From: Thermincola ferriacetica
Lineage (GTDB): Bacteria > Bacillota > Thermincolia > Thermincolales > Thermincolaceae
Length of the DNA: 59,459 nt
Direction: 5' to 3'
Assembly: GCF_001263415.1 (NCBI RefSeq)
Contig: NZ_LGTE01000019.1
Location: forward strand, 1-59,459
Part shown: piece by piece, positions 37,858-46,825 of the stretch
How positions within the stretch are numbered: position 1 is the stretch's first letter
Layout of the letters: every line of letters starts with the position of its first letter
The notes under the pieces: generated by a model
Database searches by the model: none
Told to the model about the DNA's origin: nothing
What the model saw: the letters and a program-made list of their open reading frames with translations, nothing else
Program-made: the position numbers and the translations under genes

Positions 37858-38415
37858 ATGTCTGACTTTAATAGGAAAGATCTCGAAACACTGGTTCGTG
37901 AAGTGGTAAAGACATTTTTAGCCAAGGAAACGGGCATTGGTGAAGTAGGAAACGGAGAAAAAGACAATTGCCCGACTTCAGTGACAGGCAGTTCCGACAG
38001 TTGTCAGGAAGTCGGCTTGCAGGACTATCCCCTGGGAACCAAGCGGCCTGAACTGATTAAAACGCCTGCCGGAAACAGGCTTACCGACATAACCTTAGCC
38101 AAAGTAGTTGAAGGTGAAATTAAATCGGACGACTTGAGGATTACGCCGGAAACCCTGCTGCTGCAGGCGCGCATTGCGGAAAAGGTAAACAGGCCCCAGT
38201 TTGCCCAAAACCTCAGGAGAGCTGCGGAGCTTACAAAAATTCCGGACCAAAGGGTCCTTGAAATATATAATGCCTTGAGACCGTACCGTTCAACGAAAGA
38301 AGAACTCCTGGCCATTGCAGATGAACTGGAGAACCGTTACCAGGCTAAAATTAACGCCGCTATGGTCCGTCAGGCTGCAGAAGTATACGAAAAAAGGAAC
38401 CGCTTGCGGAAGTAG
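37858..38415 (+). CDS. pduE: diol/glycerol dehydratase small subunit
   Basis: 185 residues. An N-terminal amphipathic helix (NRKDLETLVREVVKTFLAKE) precedes a Ser/Asp-rich linker (about 35-60); the conserved part is ARIAEKVNRPQFAQNLRRAA and TKEELLAIADELEN. 18 bases after pduD. Third subunit of the dehydratase. Confidence 0.93.
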   Translation: MSDFNRKDLETLVREVVKTFLAKETGIGEVGNGEKDNCPTSVTGSSDSCQEVGLQDYPLGTKRPELIKTPAGNRLTDITLAKVVEGEIKSDDLRITPETLLLQARIAEKVNRPQFAQNLRRAAELTKIPDQRVLEIYNALRPYRSTKEELLAIADELENRYQAKINAAMVRQAAEVYEKRNRLRK

Positions 38416-38423
38416 CATGGAAA

Positions 38424-40256
38424 ATGGGCGCTAAAATAATTGCCGGAGTTGATGTGGGCAACTCAACTACCGAAGTGGCCATAGCGGAGTATTTTAACGG
38501 CTTTAGGTTTTTGGGCGGCGGGTTAACAAAGACTACCGGGATTAAGGGTACCGTTGATAACGTGGTAGGTATTATTAAAGTTCTTAAGGAAACAACGGCT
38601 TCTATTGGTATCAGCTTAAATGACATTGATTTAATAAGGCTCAACGAAGCTACGCCGGTCATTGGCGATGTGGCCATGGAAACTATCACCGAAACTGTTA
38701 TTACAGAGTCTACCATGATTGGCCATAATCCCGCCACTCCCGGTGGAGCAGGCTTAGGGATTGGGACAACTGTAAGGTTAAGTAACCTGGACGGATGCCC
38801 GCCCGGTAAACAAGTAATTGTGGTGGCTGACCAGGATGTGGATTTCCGTACTGTGGCTGAGCAGTTGAATAGGGCCGTTGCGCGGGGCGTGGATGTACAG
38901 GGGGCTATCCTGAAAAATGATGACGGGGTTTTGGTTGCTAACCGGCTGAATAAAATCATCCCTGTCATAGATGAAGTGGAATACATTGACCGCATCCCTT
39001 TAAATATGGAGGCGGCCGTGGAAGTTACGGCGCCGGGGGAAACAATCAAGGTCCTGGCCGACCCTTATGGGATAGCTACTGTATTTAAGTTAACGCCCGA
39101 AGAAACCAAGCTGATTGTACCGGTAGCCAGGGCGCTGATCGGTAACCGTTCAGCAGTGGTTATCAGAACCCCGCGGGGTGATGTGAAAACGAGGCGCATT
39201 CCTGCCGGCAAACTATCTATTCTGGGTGCACGACAGAGATTTGAAGTGGATATCCAGGCGGGTGCGGAAAAAGTCCAGGAAGTAATTGAGAGTGCCGGCA
39301 AACTGGAAGATGTCAGGGGAGAGCCCGGAACCAATGTCGGCGGTATGATCGAACGTATCAGGCATGTAATGAGCGACCTAACCAACCAACCGGTGCACAA
39401 CATGAAGATTCAGGATATTTTGGCCGTAGATACCTTTATACCTCAGAAAGTCCAGGGTGCTCTGGCAGGCGAGTTTTCTCTGGAAAATGCCGTGGGACTG
39501 GCAGCCATGGTGAAAACCAACAAACTGCAGATGCAGGAAATCGCCGAAAAACTGGCCGGGGAATTAGGTATTAAAGTGGAAATTGCCGGCGTGGAGGCAG
39601 AGATGGCTGTACGTGGCGCCCTGACCACTCCGGGTTCGGACAGGCCCCTGGCCATTCTCGATATGGGGGGCGGTTCTACCGATGCAGCTATCATCGACAG
39701 AGAAGGCCACATCAATTCTGTGCATCTGGCCGGCGCCGGAGATATGGTCACTCTGCTGATTAATTCCGAACTTGGCCTGGACAATCCCGGGCTGGCGGAG
39801 GAAATCAAGCGGTATCCCTTAGCTAAGGTCGAGTCCTTGTATCATATCCGGACAGAAGACGGGAGCGTACAGTTTTTTGACAAGGCCCTCGACCCCAGGC
39901 TTTTTGCCAGGGTAGTAATCTTAAAAGAAAAGGGAGTTATGGAGCCTATTCCGGTCAAGGATTCCCTAGAAAAGATAAAACTGATCCGTCAGGAAGCCAA
40001 GAAAAAGGTGTTTGTGACCAATGCAGTCAGGGCATTACAGCGGGTGGCGCCCCACGGAAATATCCGTAATGTGGAATTTGTGGTTATGGTTGGCGGTTCA
40101 GCGCTGGACTTCGAAATTCCGGGATTTATCTCCGACCGTTTGGCTGAATACGGAGTAGTGGCGGGCCGCGGTAATATCAGGGGGCAGGCAGGACCGCGGA
40201 ACGCGGTTGCCACCGGCTTGGTGCTCTCCTATGAAGAGGCAGGTGGCATAAATTGA
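38424..40256 (+). CDS. pduG: diol dehydratase reactivase large subunit
   Basis: 610 residues. An ASKHA-type ATPase: IIAGVDVGNSTTEVAIAEYF at the N-terminus, LAILDMGGGSTDAAIIDREG, and VVMVGGSALDFEIPG. Replaces damaged cobalamin in inactivated dehydratase at the cost of ATP. Starts 8 bases after pduE and overlaps or abuts pduH. Confidence 0.95.
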   Translation: MGAKIIAGVDVGNSTTEVAIAEYFNGFRFLGGGLTKTTGIKGTVDNVVGIIKVLKETTASIGISLNDIDLIRLNEATPVIGDVAMETITETVITESTMIGHNPATPGGAGLGIGTTVRLSNLDGCPPGKQVIVVADQDVDFRTVAEQLNRAVARGVDVQGAILKNDDGVLVANRLNKIIPVIDEVEYIDRIPLNMEAAVEVTAPGETIKVLADPYGIATVFKLTPEETKLIVPVARALIGNRSAVVIRTPRGDVKTRRIPAGKLSILGARQRFEVDIQAGAEKVQEVIESAGKLEDVRGEPGTNVGGMIERIRHVMSDLTNQPVHNMKIQDILAVDTFIPQKVQGALAGEFSLENAVGLAAMVKTNKLQMQEIAEKLAGELGIKVEIAGVEAEMAVRGALTTPGSDRPLAILDMGGGSTDAAIIDREGHINSVHLAGAGDMVTLLINSELGLDNPGLAEEIKRYPLAKVESLYHIRTEDGSVQFFDKALDPRLFARVVILKEKGVMEPIPVKDSLEKIKLIRQEAKKKVFVTNAVRALQRVAPHGNIRNVEFVVMVGGSALDFEIPGFISDRLAEYGVVAGRGNIRGQAGPRNAVATGLVLSYEEAGGIN

Positions 40257-40258
40257 AT

Positions 40259-40654
40259 ATGGAGCAGGAACTGGAACGCCGGCCTGTTATAAGTTTACTG
40301 CGCCCGCGTGGGTTGGACGCGGACAGGAAATTTTCGAAATTGGTTTCTGCCATAAAAGCCGGTATGGAAGAGGAATCAGTGCCGTGGCTGGAAGGAGAGG
40401 AAGACGGTACCTTAAGCGCCGCAGAACTGGCTTTGCGGGGAGCCCGCCAATCCAAACTGGGAGTAGGAATAGGGATAGACCCTGCCTGTTCCATAGCTGT
40501 TTATTTTAACCGTGGTGAAAATTCGGAGCCCCTGTTCCTGTTATCGGCGGATTGGGCTTCTGAAAAAGTGGCCAGGTTAGTGGGCACAAATGCGGCACGA
40601 TTGGTGAAAAAAATACCTTTTAAAGATCTGGCCGGGTTAGGCCATAAACAGTAA
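40259..40654 (+). CDS. pduH: diol dehydratase reactivase small subunit
   Basis: About 131 residues: PVISLLRPRGLDADRKFSKL, then LALRGARQSKLGVGIGIDPA. Exchanges places with the medium dehydratase subunit during reactivation. ATG 40259 lies 2 bases after the pduG stop. Confidence 0.9.
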   Translation: MEQELERRPVISLLRPRGLDADRKFSKLVSAIKAGMEEESVPWLEGEEDGTLSAAELALRGARQSKLGVGIGIDPACSIAVYFNRGENSEPLFLLSADWASEKVARLVGTNAARLVKKIPFKDLAGLGHKQ

Positions 40655-40669
40655 TGAAGGAGGGTAGTT

Positions 40670-41293
40670 ATGATCAGACAAGCCCTCGGACTAATTGAGG
40701 CTGTGGGAATGCCGGCAGCAATTGCTGCGGCGGACGCTGCTGCCAAGGCCGCCAACATAAGGCTGCTGGGATATGAACTGACCAAGGGTGGCGGCCTGGT
40801 AACCGTAAAACTTGAGGGGGACGTTGCTGCTGTAAAAGCGGCTGTTGAAGCCGGAGCAGCGGAAGCCCGGCGGGTGCACGACGTCCGTTCGGTCCATGTA
40901 ATACCGCGGCCTGCCGGAGATACCGGAAAAATGGTGCTGGCAGAGGGAGCGCTCCGGGAAGCAACAGCAGAATCTGAAACAGTAGATACAGAAACAAAAG
41001 ACCCAATAAAAAGAGAAACAGGAGCAAGAGAACCTGAAGTGAGGCAAACGGGTAATGTGGAAGGCAATGCAATAAAAGCCAATGCTAACCCAACCGGGAG
41101 TGAGGAAAACGATTCAGGGACGAATGCAACAACTGCGCCCGGAGGTCCCGGCGAAAAGGGTGTAAAAACTACGGAGACAACAAGGGCCAGTATTCCTGAT
41201 AAGACCGGTACGGGCGAGGAAACGGGCGGTCGGGATGAACCCGACGATGGGCCCAAAAACAGGGGCGCCAAGAAGAAAAATAAAAAGGGTTAA
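40670..41293 (+). CDS. BMC-domain shell protein with a long disordered C-terminal tail
   Basis: 207 residues. Residues 1-90 are one BMC domain (QALGLIEAVGMPAAIAAADA; VHVIPRPAGDTGKMVL). Then ~115 residues of low-complexity Thr/Glu/Gly/Lys/Asn/Pro sequence end in a basic patch (Lys-Lys-Lys-Asn-Lys-Lys-Gly). PduK is the nearest known layout (BMC plus extension), but PduK's extension is shorter and carries Cys residues, and this tail has none. It could tether shell facets to cell structures or to cargo. AAGGAGG before ATG 40670. Confidence 0.88.
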   Translation: MIRQALGLIEAVGMPAAIAAADAAAKAANIRLLGYELTKGGGLVTVKLEGDVAAVKAAVEAGAAEARRVHDVRSVHVIPRPAGDTGKMVLAEGALREATAESETVDTETKDPIKRETGAREPEVRQTGNVEGNAIKANANPTGSEENDSGTNATTAPGGPGEKGVKTTETTRASIPDKTGTGEETGGRDEPDDGPKNRGAKKKNKKG

Positions 41294-41367
41294 AGGTTGA
41301 CATCTCTGACCCAATACGCAAATTAACAAGGACTTAAATCAAAAAAACTGCTTAAGGAGGGTTTTAA

Positions 41368-41646
41368 ATGAAAGGCGAAGCTCTGGGAATGGTTGAAACA
41401 AAAGGGCTGGTTGGCGCCATTGAGGCTGCTGACGCCATGGTGAAAGCCGCTAATGTGACACTTATCGGTTATGAAAAAATAGGTTCAGGTCTGGTTACTG
41501 TGATGGTCAGGGGCGACGTAGGCGCTACCAAGGCAGCAACAGATGCCGGAGCAGCTGCTGCGGCAAAAGTTGGCGAACTGGTATCGGTGCACGTAATTCC
41601 AAGACCTCATACCGACGTAGAAAAGATTTTACCCAAGATTGGCTAA
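41368..41646 (+). CDS. pduJ: microcompartment shell hexamer protein, PduJ-like
   Basis: 92 residues, single BMC domain, differing from the 34325 protein at only a small fraction of positions ([39 protein letters not shown]). Such near-duplicate pairs are the major facet tiles. AAGGAGGG upstream of ATG 41368. Confidence 0.94.
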   Translation: MKGEALGMVETKGLVGAIEAADAMVKAANVTLIGYEKIGSGLVTVMVRGDVGATKAATDAGAAAAAKVGELVSVHVIPRPHTDVEKILPKIG

Positions 41647-41671
41647 AGACGAAAAAATTCAATAAGGTCCC

Positions 41672-41700
41672 TGACAGGCGCCGTTGGCAGGCGCCTGTCA
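41672..41700 (+). repeat. perfect 11-bp hairpin within the microcompartment operon
   Basis: TGACAGGCGCC (41672-41682) and GGCGCCTGTCA (41690-41700) with a 7-base loop and no T-run. It lies between the shell gene and pduL and may stabilise or punctuate the upstream mRNA, favouring high shell expression. Confidence 0.65.
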
Positions 41701-41726
41701 CGGACCGGTAATTTGCAGGTGGTGCT

Positions 41727-42428
41727 ATGATAACAGATGAAAACCAACTGGTACAGCAGGTTTTAGAAGAACTGACCAAAAAATTGCAGGGATTCAACTA
41801 CAACCCCGCCGGCCCGGAGGAGGGCAGCCACGAGGAAGGTCTGGTGCCGATAGGAATCTCCAACCGGCATGTTCACCTGGCCAGCCAGGATGTCGATCTG
41901 TTGTTCGGACCCGGGTATGAACTGTCAGTGTTAAAGGAATTGCAGCCGGGGCAGTATGCGGCAAGAGAGACAGTTACTCTGGCCGGCCCCAAAGGTATTA
42001 TTGAAAAAGTCAGGGTGCTGGGGCCTGTGCGCAAGAAAACCCAGGTTGAGATTTCCCGGGCCGACGGTTTCAAACTTGGGGTCAATCCGCCCGTGCGGGA
42101 TTCAGGTGACCTGGAAGGTACGCCGGGGCTGATTATAATAGGGCCCCGGGGAGCTGTTACCCTGGAGAACGGTGTAATTATAGCCAGGCGGCATATTCAC
42201 ATGAGTCCCGGCGACGCAGAGCGTTTTGGCGTTCAGGACGGGTCCAGGGTCGATGTGGAAGTGCCCGGCCTCAGGGGGGTTATTTTTAAGAACGTTCTGG
42301 TGCGTGTCCACAAAGACTTCGAATTGGAGATGCATATTGACGTGGAAGAAGGCAATGCGGCCGGGTTAAACAACCAGGACAGGGTCAGGATTATCGGACC
42401 AAGCAGAGGAACTGATGATGATGATTGA
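41727..42428 (+). CDS. pduL: phosphate acyltransferase PduL
   Basis: 233 residues. An N-terminal amphipathic peptide (NQLVQQVLEELTKKLQGF) precedes the two PduL domains: GISNRHVHLASQDVDLLFG and ARRHIHMSPGDAERFGV, each giving zinc-binding His residues. Transfers the acyl group from CoA to phosphate inside the microcompartment and recycles CoA. The acyl-phosphate then feeds the acetate kinase at 29978. Confidence 0.95.
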   Translation: MITDENQLVQQVLEELTKKLQGFNYNPAGPEEGSHEEGLVPIGISNRHVHLASQDVDLLFGPGYELSVLKELQPGQYAARETVTLAGPKGIIEKVRVLGPVRKKTQVEISRADGFKLGVNPPVRDSGDLEGTPGLIIIGPRGAVTLENGVIIARRHIHMSPGDAERFGVQDGSRVDVEVPGLRGVIFKNVLVRVHKDFELEMHIDVEEGNAAGLNNQDRVRIIGPSRGTDDDD

Positions 42429-43242
42429 TTTTGAAAAGCCCAATGAATTGATTGCCCGGATGGAACAAAAAATTTTCTGCCCGGAAAGACCGGACTGTAA
42501 GGGCAAGCTTTATACCGGAATTGATTTGGGTACCGCCAATATCGTCGTTACCGTGCTGGATGAAAATAAACAACCCGTTGCAGGGGCCTTGCAGGAAGCC
42601 AGGGTGGTTAAAGACGGACTGGTAGTTGACTTCATAGGCGCCATCAACATTGTCAGGAAGCTGGTACAGCAGGTGGAAGAAAAACTCAGTAGGAGCCTGG
42701 AAGAAGCTGCTGTGGCCATTCCGCCGGGAACCAGGGCGGAAGATACCAGGGCTATCGTCAATGTGGTCCAGGCTGTCGGCCTCGAGGTGACCAATGTTGT
42801 TGATGAACCTACGGCTGCTGCAACTGTCCTGGGCATAAAAGATGGCGCCGTCGTGGATATCGGTGGAGGGACGACGGGAATTTCCATTCTGCGGGACGGC
42901 CATGTTATTTATGTGGCTGATGAACCGACGGGCGGCACTCATTTCAGCCTGGTCCTGGCCGGCGCTTACAATATAGGTTTTGAAGAAGCTGAACGGCTGA
43001 AGAGAGATCCTGACAAGTACGACCAGGTATTTCCTCTGGTAATTCCCGTTATAGAAAAAGTAGCTGATATAATCAATACCCATATTGCCGGAAGAGATGC
43101 CGGGCCCATTTTTCTGGTAGGCGGGACGGCCTGTTTGGAGGGCATTGAAAAAGTAATTTCACGGTACACCGGCTTACCGACAGTCAAGCCTTACAACCCC
43201 TTGCTGGTAACTCCGCTGGGTATCGCCATGCACTGTGCATAA
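42415..43242 (+). CDS. eutJ: EutJ-family Hsp70-like chaperone
   Basis: 275 residues of the actin/Hsp70 fold: YTGIDLGTANIVVTVLDENK, AVVDIGGGTTGISILRDG and GPIFLVGGTACLEGIEKV. EutJ-type proteins accompany ethanolamine and other microcompartments; the client is not proven. Three ATG codons in a row at 42415-42423; it overlaps pduL by 8-14 bases. Confidence 0.92.
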   Translation: MMMIDFEKPNELIARMEQKIFCPERPDCKGKLYTGIDLGTANIVVTVLDENKQPVAGALQEARVVKDGLVVDFIGAINIVRKLVQQVEEKLSRSLEEAAVAIPPGTRAEDTRAIVNVVQAVGLEVTNVVDEPTAAATVLGIKDGAVVDIGGGTTGISILRDGHVIYVADEPTGGTHFSLVLAGAYNIGFEEAERLKRDPDKYDQVFPLVIPVIEKVADIINTHIAGRDAGPIFLVGGTACLEGIEKVISRYTGLPTVKPYNPLLVTPLGIAMHCA

Positions 43243-43256
43243 GGGAGGTGGCGGCA

Positions 43257-44003
43257 GTGGAAATGCGAGAGTTAGTAAAATTAATTACCTCCGAAGTATT
43301 GAAACAATTAAACTGCCCTGCTCAGCAGGAAGTGCTGGTCCTGTTAACGGGGGGCAGAGCCATATGGCCCAGGGTTAAATTTAAACTGGAGGAAATGAAA
43401 AACCGCGGGATTGTTTTAAGGCCGGTCTTGTCAGAGGCGGCCAGCCGGATTTTTGACCCCCAGGAATTAAGCAGGATTTTCGGGGTAACCGAAAATCTTG
43501 AAAAAAACGAATTACTTGCCGCAGTAAAAAAATCGTCTCTGGTGATGCTGCCAACCCTGACTGTCAATACAGCCGCCAAGCTGGCCGGCGGGATTCAGGA
43601 CACGGAGGTTACCTGTCTGGCCGGATGGGCTTTGATGATGGGAAAACCCGTAATAGCCGTCACCAATTCGGCTGATCCAGATTCTCCTGAACTGCAAAGA
43701 TTAGGGCTCGCCGGCGGTAAACCTGAACATAAAGCCAGGCTCCGGGAAAATCTGAAATCGCTGGCCCGGTTTGGTGTCAAACTGGTGGAGGCAGATTACC
43801 TTCTACCAGGTGTCATGCAGGCCCTCGGTTGTGATCCCATTAACAATTCACGAAGGTTTAGAGTTGAAGGCGTGCTGACTTCGGCAAAAGTACAGGCTGC
43901 TGCCGCCGAAAACTATAAAATAATTGTTGCGAAAAATACCGTGGTTACCCCGTTAGCTAAAGAAACGGCAGCCGAGGCAGGCATCGAGATCTGCTATGAG
44001 TGA
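43257..44003 (+). CDS. microcompartment-associated flavoprotein
   Basis: About 248 residues. An amphipathic N-terminus (MRELVKLITSEVLKQLNC) resembles an encapsulation peptide, and the rest looks like the Flavoprotein (PF02441) fold: EVLVLLTGGRAIWPRVKFKL, SSLVMLPTLTVNTAAKLAGG, GWALMMGKPVIAVTN. Such genes occur in other microcompartment loci, with a redox role probably coupled to PduS/PduO. GTG 43257 after AGGGAGG; ATG 43263 possible. Confidence 0.75.
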   Translation: MEMRELVKLITSEVLKQLNCPAQQEVLVLLTGGRAIWPRVKFKLEEMKNRGIVLRPVLSEAASRIFDPQELSRIFGVTENLEKNELLAAVKKSSLVMLPTLTVNTAAKLAGGIQDTEVTCLAGWALMMGKPVIAVTNSADPDSPELQRLGLAGGKPEHKARLRENLKSLARFGVKLVEADYLLPGVMQALGCDPINNSRRFRVEGVLTSAKVQAAAAENYKIIVAKNTVVTPLAKETAAEAGIEICYE

Positions 44004-44023
44004 TGATAGAAAGAGGTGCGGTG

Positions 44024-44344
44024 ATGTATCTAGCAAAAGTTGTCGGAACGGTGGTTTCCACCAGTAAAGACCCTCGGCTCACCGGATGTAAACTGCTTCT
44101 GGTTGTGCCGGTAGCGCTCTATCCTCAAAAAGTAGAGTACCCACTGGTGGCTGTGGATTCTGTTGGTGCCGGTATTGGGGAAATGGTTCTTTGCGTTGAC
44201 GGAAGTACTGCCAGGCGCGCTGTGACAGAAGAAAATGCCCCTATTGATTGCGCTATTGTCGGCATAATTGATGAAGTAGAGACTTGCGGTGATTTGCTGC
44301 AGCCGGAAAAACTGTCTCTTTTGGATGGTGAAAAGCAATTATGA
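44024..44344 (+). CDS. pduN: microcompartment shell pentamer protein, PduN/EutN-like
   Basis: About 106 residues, BMC-V fold: MYLAKVVGTVVSTSKDPRL, GCKLLLVVPV, VDSVGAGIGEMVLCVDGSTA, IDCAIVGIID. Caps the vertices of the shell. ATG 44024 after AGAGGTG; ends in the ATGA overlap with pduO. Confidence 0.95.
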   Translation: MYLAKVVGTVVSTSKDPRLTGCKLLLVVPVALYPQKVEYPLVAVDSVGAGIGEMVLCVDGSTARRAVTEENAPIDCAIVGIIDEVETCGDLLQPEKLSLLDGEKQL

Positions 44345-45336
44345 AAATTTATACCAAAAAAGGAGACGGAGGAGAAACAACCTTATACAATGGGGACAAG
44401 GTTAGCAAGTGCAACCGGCGGGTGGATACTTATGGCACGGTGGATGAAGCCAATTCTTTTCTGGGCGCGGCAAAATCGCTTATTAAATACGAGGACATAA
44501 AAAAAATAATTCATCAAATACAGCAGGAGCTGTTTGTGGTAAGCGCTGAGCTGGCCACTCCTGATTCTGCCATGCAGCTTCCTGCCAGAATCCATTATGA
44601 ACATGTAGAGCGTCTGGAAACATTGATTGACCAATTTACCAAAGAATGTGGCGGGGTCAGAGGTTTTGTAACGCCGGGAGAAAGTCTGGCGGCTTCCTTC
44701 CTTGATATAAGCCGAACCGTGGTAAGGCGGATGGAGAGGCTCTTAACCGGTCTTGCCGTTAAGGACCAGATAAATGCCAATTTGTTAGCATATATAAACC
44801 GACTTTCAGACCTGTTATTTATAATGGCCAGGGTTGTTGGCCGGCGGGAAACAAAAGAACTCGTAACCAGGTTAGTACTTCGCGAGCTGGAAAGGTACAG
44901 CCCTTTACCAAACACCGGCAAAGGGGGGGAGGAAATGAAACTGACTTTGGAACAGGCCCAAAAAGTGATAGCGAAGGCGCAGGAAGAGGCTGAAAAAATA
45001 GGTATACCAATGGTCATTGCTGTAGTAGACGACGGCGGGAACCTAAAAAGCTTTCAACGCATGGATGAAGCTTTGTTGGCCAGTGTGGACATAGCAATTA
45101 ACAAGGCTTATACAGCGCTTGCCCTTAAGATGCCTACCCATCAACTGGCGGAGATTGCTCAACCGGGCCAGGAACTGTACGGCATTGAAGTTACTAATAG
45201 GGGCCGCATAGTCACCTTTGGCGGTGGATACCCCATTTATCTGGATGGTTCTCTGGTTGGGGCCATCGGTGTGAGCGGCGGGAGCGTCGAACAGGACAAG
45301 CAGGTGGCCGAGGCAGGCATCAAGGCTTTAAATTAA
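44341..45336 (+). CDS. pduO: cobalamin adenosyltransferase PduO with C-terminal GlcG/HbpS domain
   Basis: 331 residues. The N-terminal domain (1-190) is an ATP:cob(I)alamin adenosyltransferase (YTKKGDGGETTLYNGD, VDTYGTVDEANSFLGAAKSL, and RTVVRRMERLL). The C-terminal domain (about 200-331) is GlcG/HbpS-like (LTLEQAQKVIAKAQEEAEKI; GIPMVIAVVDDGGNLKSFQ), as in Salmonella PduO. Makes the adenosylcobalamin used by PduCDE. Confidence 0.95.
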   Translation: MKIYTKKGDGGETTLYNGDKVSKCNRRVDTYGTVDEANSFLGAAKSLIKYEDIKKIIHQIQQELFVVSAELATPDSAMQLPARIHYEHVERLETLIDQFTKECGGVRGFVTPGESLAASFLDISRTVVRRMERLLTGLAVKDQINANLLAYINRLSDLLFIMARVVGRRETKELVTRLVLRELERYSPLPNTGKGGEEMKLTLEQAQKVIAKAQEEAEKIGIPMVIAVVDDGGNLKSFQRMDEALLASVDIAINKAYTALALKMPTHQLAEIAQPGQELYGIEVTNRGRIVTFGGGYPIYLDGSLVGAIGVSGGSVEQDKQVAEAGIKALN

Positions 45337-45358
45337 CGACTGAGAGGTGAAATAATAC

Positions 45359-46807
45359 ATGGCCATTGAAGCGTATCAAATAGAAAAGATTGTTGAGGAA
45401 GTTATGAAAAAGATGGTTTCCGGAGGTTCCGGGGACAGCTTTGCCGGCAAAGCCAAGGGAATTTTTGAGTCCGTTGACGAGGCTGTAAAAGCAGCTAAAG
45501 CGGCCCAAAAAGAACTGGTCGCTATGCGGATTGAAAAACGGGAAATGCTTTTAAAGGCAATGCGGGAAGCCGCTATAGCCCATGCCGAAGAACTGGCCCG
45601 GCTGGCAGTTGAAGAAACGGGGATGGGGAGAGTAACGGATAAGATTATTAAAAACCGTGTTGCTGCAGAGAAAACACCCGGTACAGAAAACCTGCAGCCA
45701 AGCGCCGTCACCGGTGACAGGGGATTGACCCTCATCGAAAGGGCTCCCTACGGTGTTATTGGGGCCATCACTCCTTCCACTAACCCTTGTGCAACAGTTA
45801 TAAACAACAGTATCAGCATGGTAGCTGCCGGTAATTCTGTTGTTTTCAGTGTTCATCCGGGGGCCAAAAAGGCTTCGCTTTTAACAGTAGAGATTCTTAA
45901 CGAAGCTATTGAAAAGGCGGGTGGGCCGGCTAATGTTCTGACAGCAGTTGCCAGTCCGTCCCTTGAAAACACAAATGCTTTGATGAAACATCCGGATATC
46001 AAACTTCTTGTGGCTACCGGCGGTCCGGGGCTGGTGAAGGCGGTCTTATCATCAGGTAAAAAGGCCATTGGGGCAGGAGCAGGCAACCCGCCGGCGCTGG
46101 TAGACGAGACAGCCGACCTGGAGAGGGCAGCCAAAAGCATTGTAGCCGGTGCTTCGTTTGATAATAATTTGCCTTGTATAGCTGAAAAAGAAGTAATTGT
46201 GGTGGACTATGTGGCCAACCAGTTGATCTCCTACATGAAACAGAACGGTGCATACCTGGCTAATGACAGGGAAATTAAAGCCTTGATGGATTTGGTACTG
46301 ACTAAGAACGAGAACCTAAAGGCAGAAGGATGCACTGTAAAGCCGGAAAAGCTTTATGGAGGTATTAACAAAGAATATGTCGGGAAAGACGCCGCTTACA
46401 TCATGAAGAAAATTGGAGTTGATATTCCCGAAGACACCAAATTAATTATTTGTGAAGTGGATGAAGACCACCCCTTTGTCCTGGAAGAACTGATGATGCC
46501 TATTCTCCCGATTGTGCGGGTGCCTAACGTGCAAAAGGCCATAGAAGTCGGTGTTCGGGTTGAGCACGGCAACCGCCATACAGCGGTAATGCATTCGCAA
46601 AATATTGATAACCTGAGCGCTTTCGCCAGGGCAATACAAACCACAATTTTTGTGAAAAACGGGCCATCCTATGCCGGTATCGGTATAGGCGGTGAAGGGT
46701 ATACCACCTTCACCATTGCAGGCCCTACAGGCGAAGGACTTACCGCCGCCAGCAGCTTTACCAGGCAGCGCCGCTGTGTATTAGTTGACGGTTTCTCCAT
46801 TGTTTAG
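45359..46807 (+). CDS. pduP: CoA-acylating aldehyde dehydrogenase PduP
   Basis: 482 residues. N-terminal encapsulation peptide (AYQIEKIVEEVMKKMVSG), then an aldehyde dehydrogenase fold: APYGVIGAITPSTNPCATV, LVATGGPGLVKAVLSSGKKA, and the catalytic Cys in FDNNLPCIAEKEVIVVD. Oxidises propanal or 3-hydroxypropanal to the acyl-CoA with NAD+. Confidence 0.96.
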   Translation: MAIEAYQIEKIVEEVMKKMVSGGSGDSFAGKAKGIFESVDEAVKAAKAAQKELVAMRIEKREMLLKAMREAAIAHAEELARLAVEETGMGRVTDKIIKNRVAAEKTPGTENLQPSAVTGDRGLTLIERAPYGVIGAITPSTNPCATVINNSISMVAAGNSVVFSVHPGAKKASLLTVEILNEAIEKAGGPANVLTAVASPSLENTNALMKHPDIKLLVATGGPGLVKAVLSSGKKAIGAGAGNPPALVDETADLERAAKSIVAGASFDNNLPCIAEKEVIVVDYVANQLISYMKQNGAYLANDREIKALMDLVLTKNENLKAEGCTVKPEKLYGGINKEYVGKDAAYIMKKIGVDIPEDTKLIICEVDEDHPFVLEELMMPILPIVRVPNVQKAIEVGVRVEHGNRHTAVMHSQNIDNLSAFARAIQTTIFVKNGPSYAGIGIGGEGYTTFTIAGPTGEGLTAASSFTRQRRCVLVDGFSIV

Positions 46808-46825
46808 ATGGGCAGGTGAAGTGAG

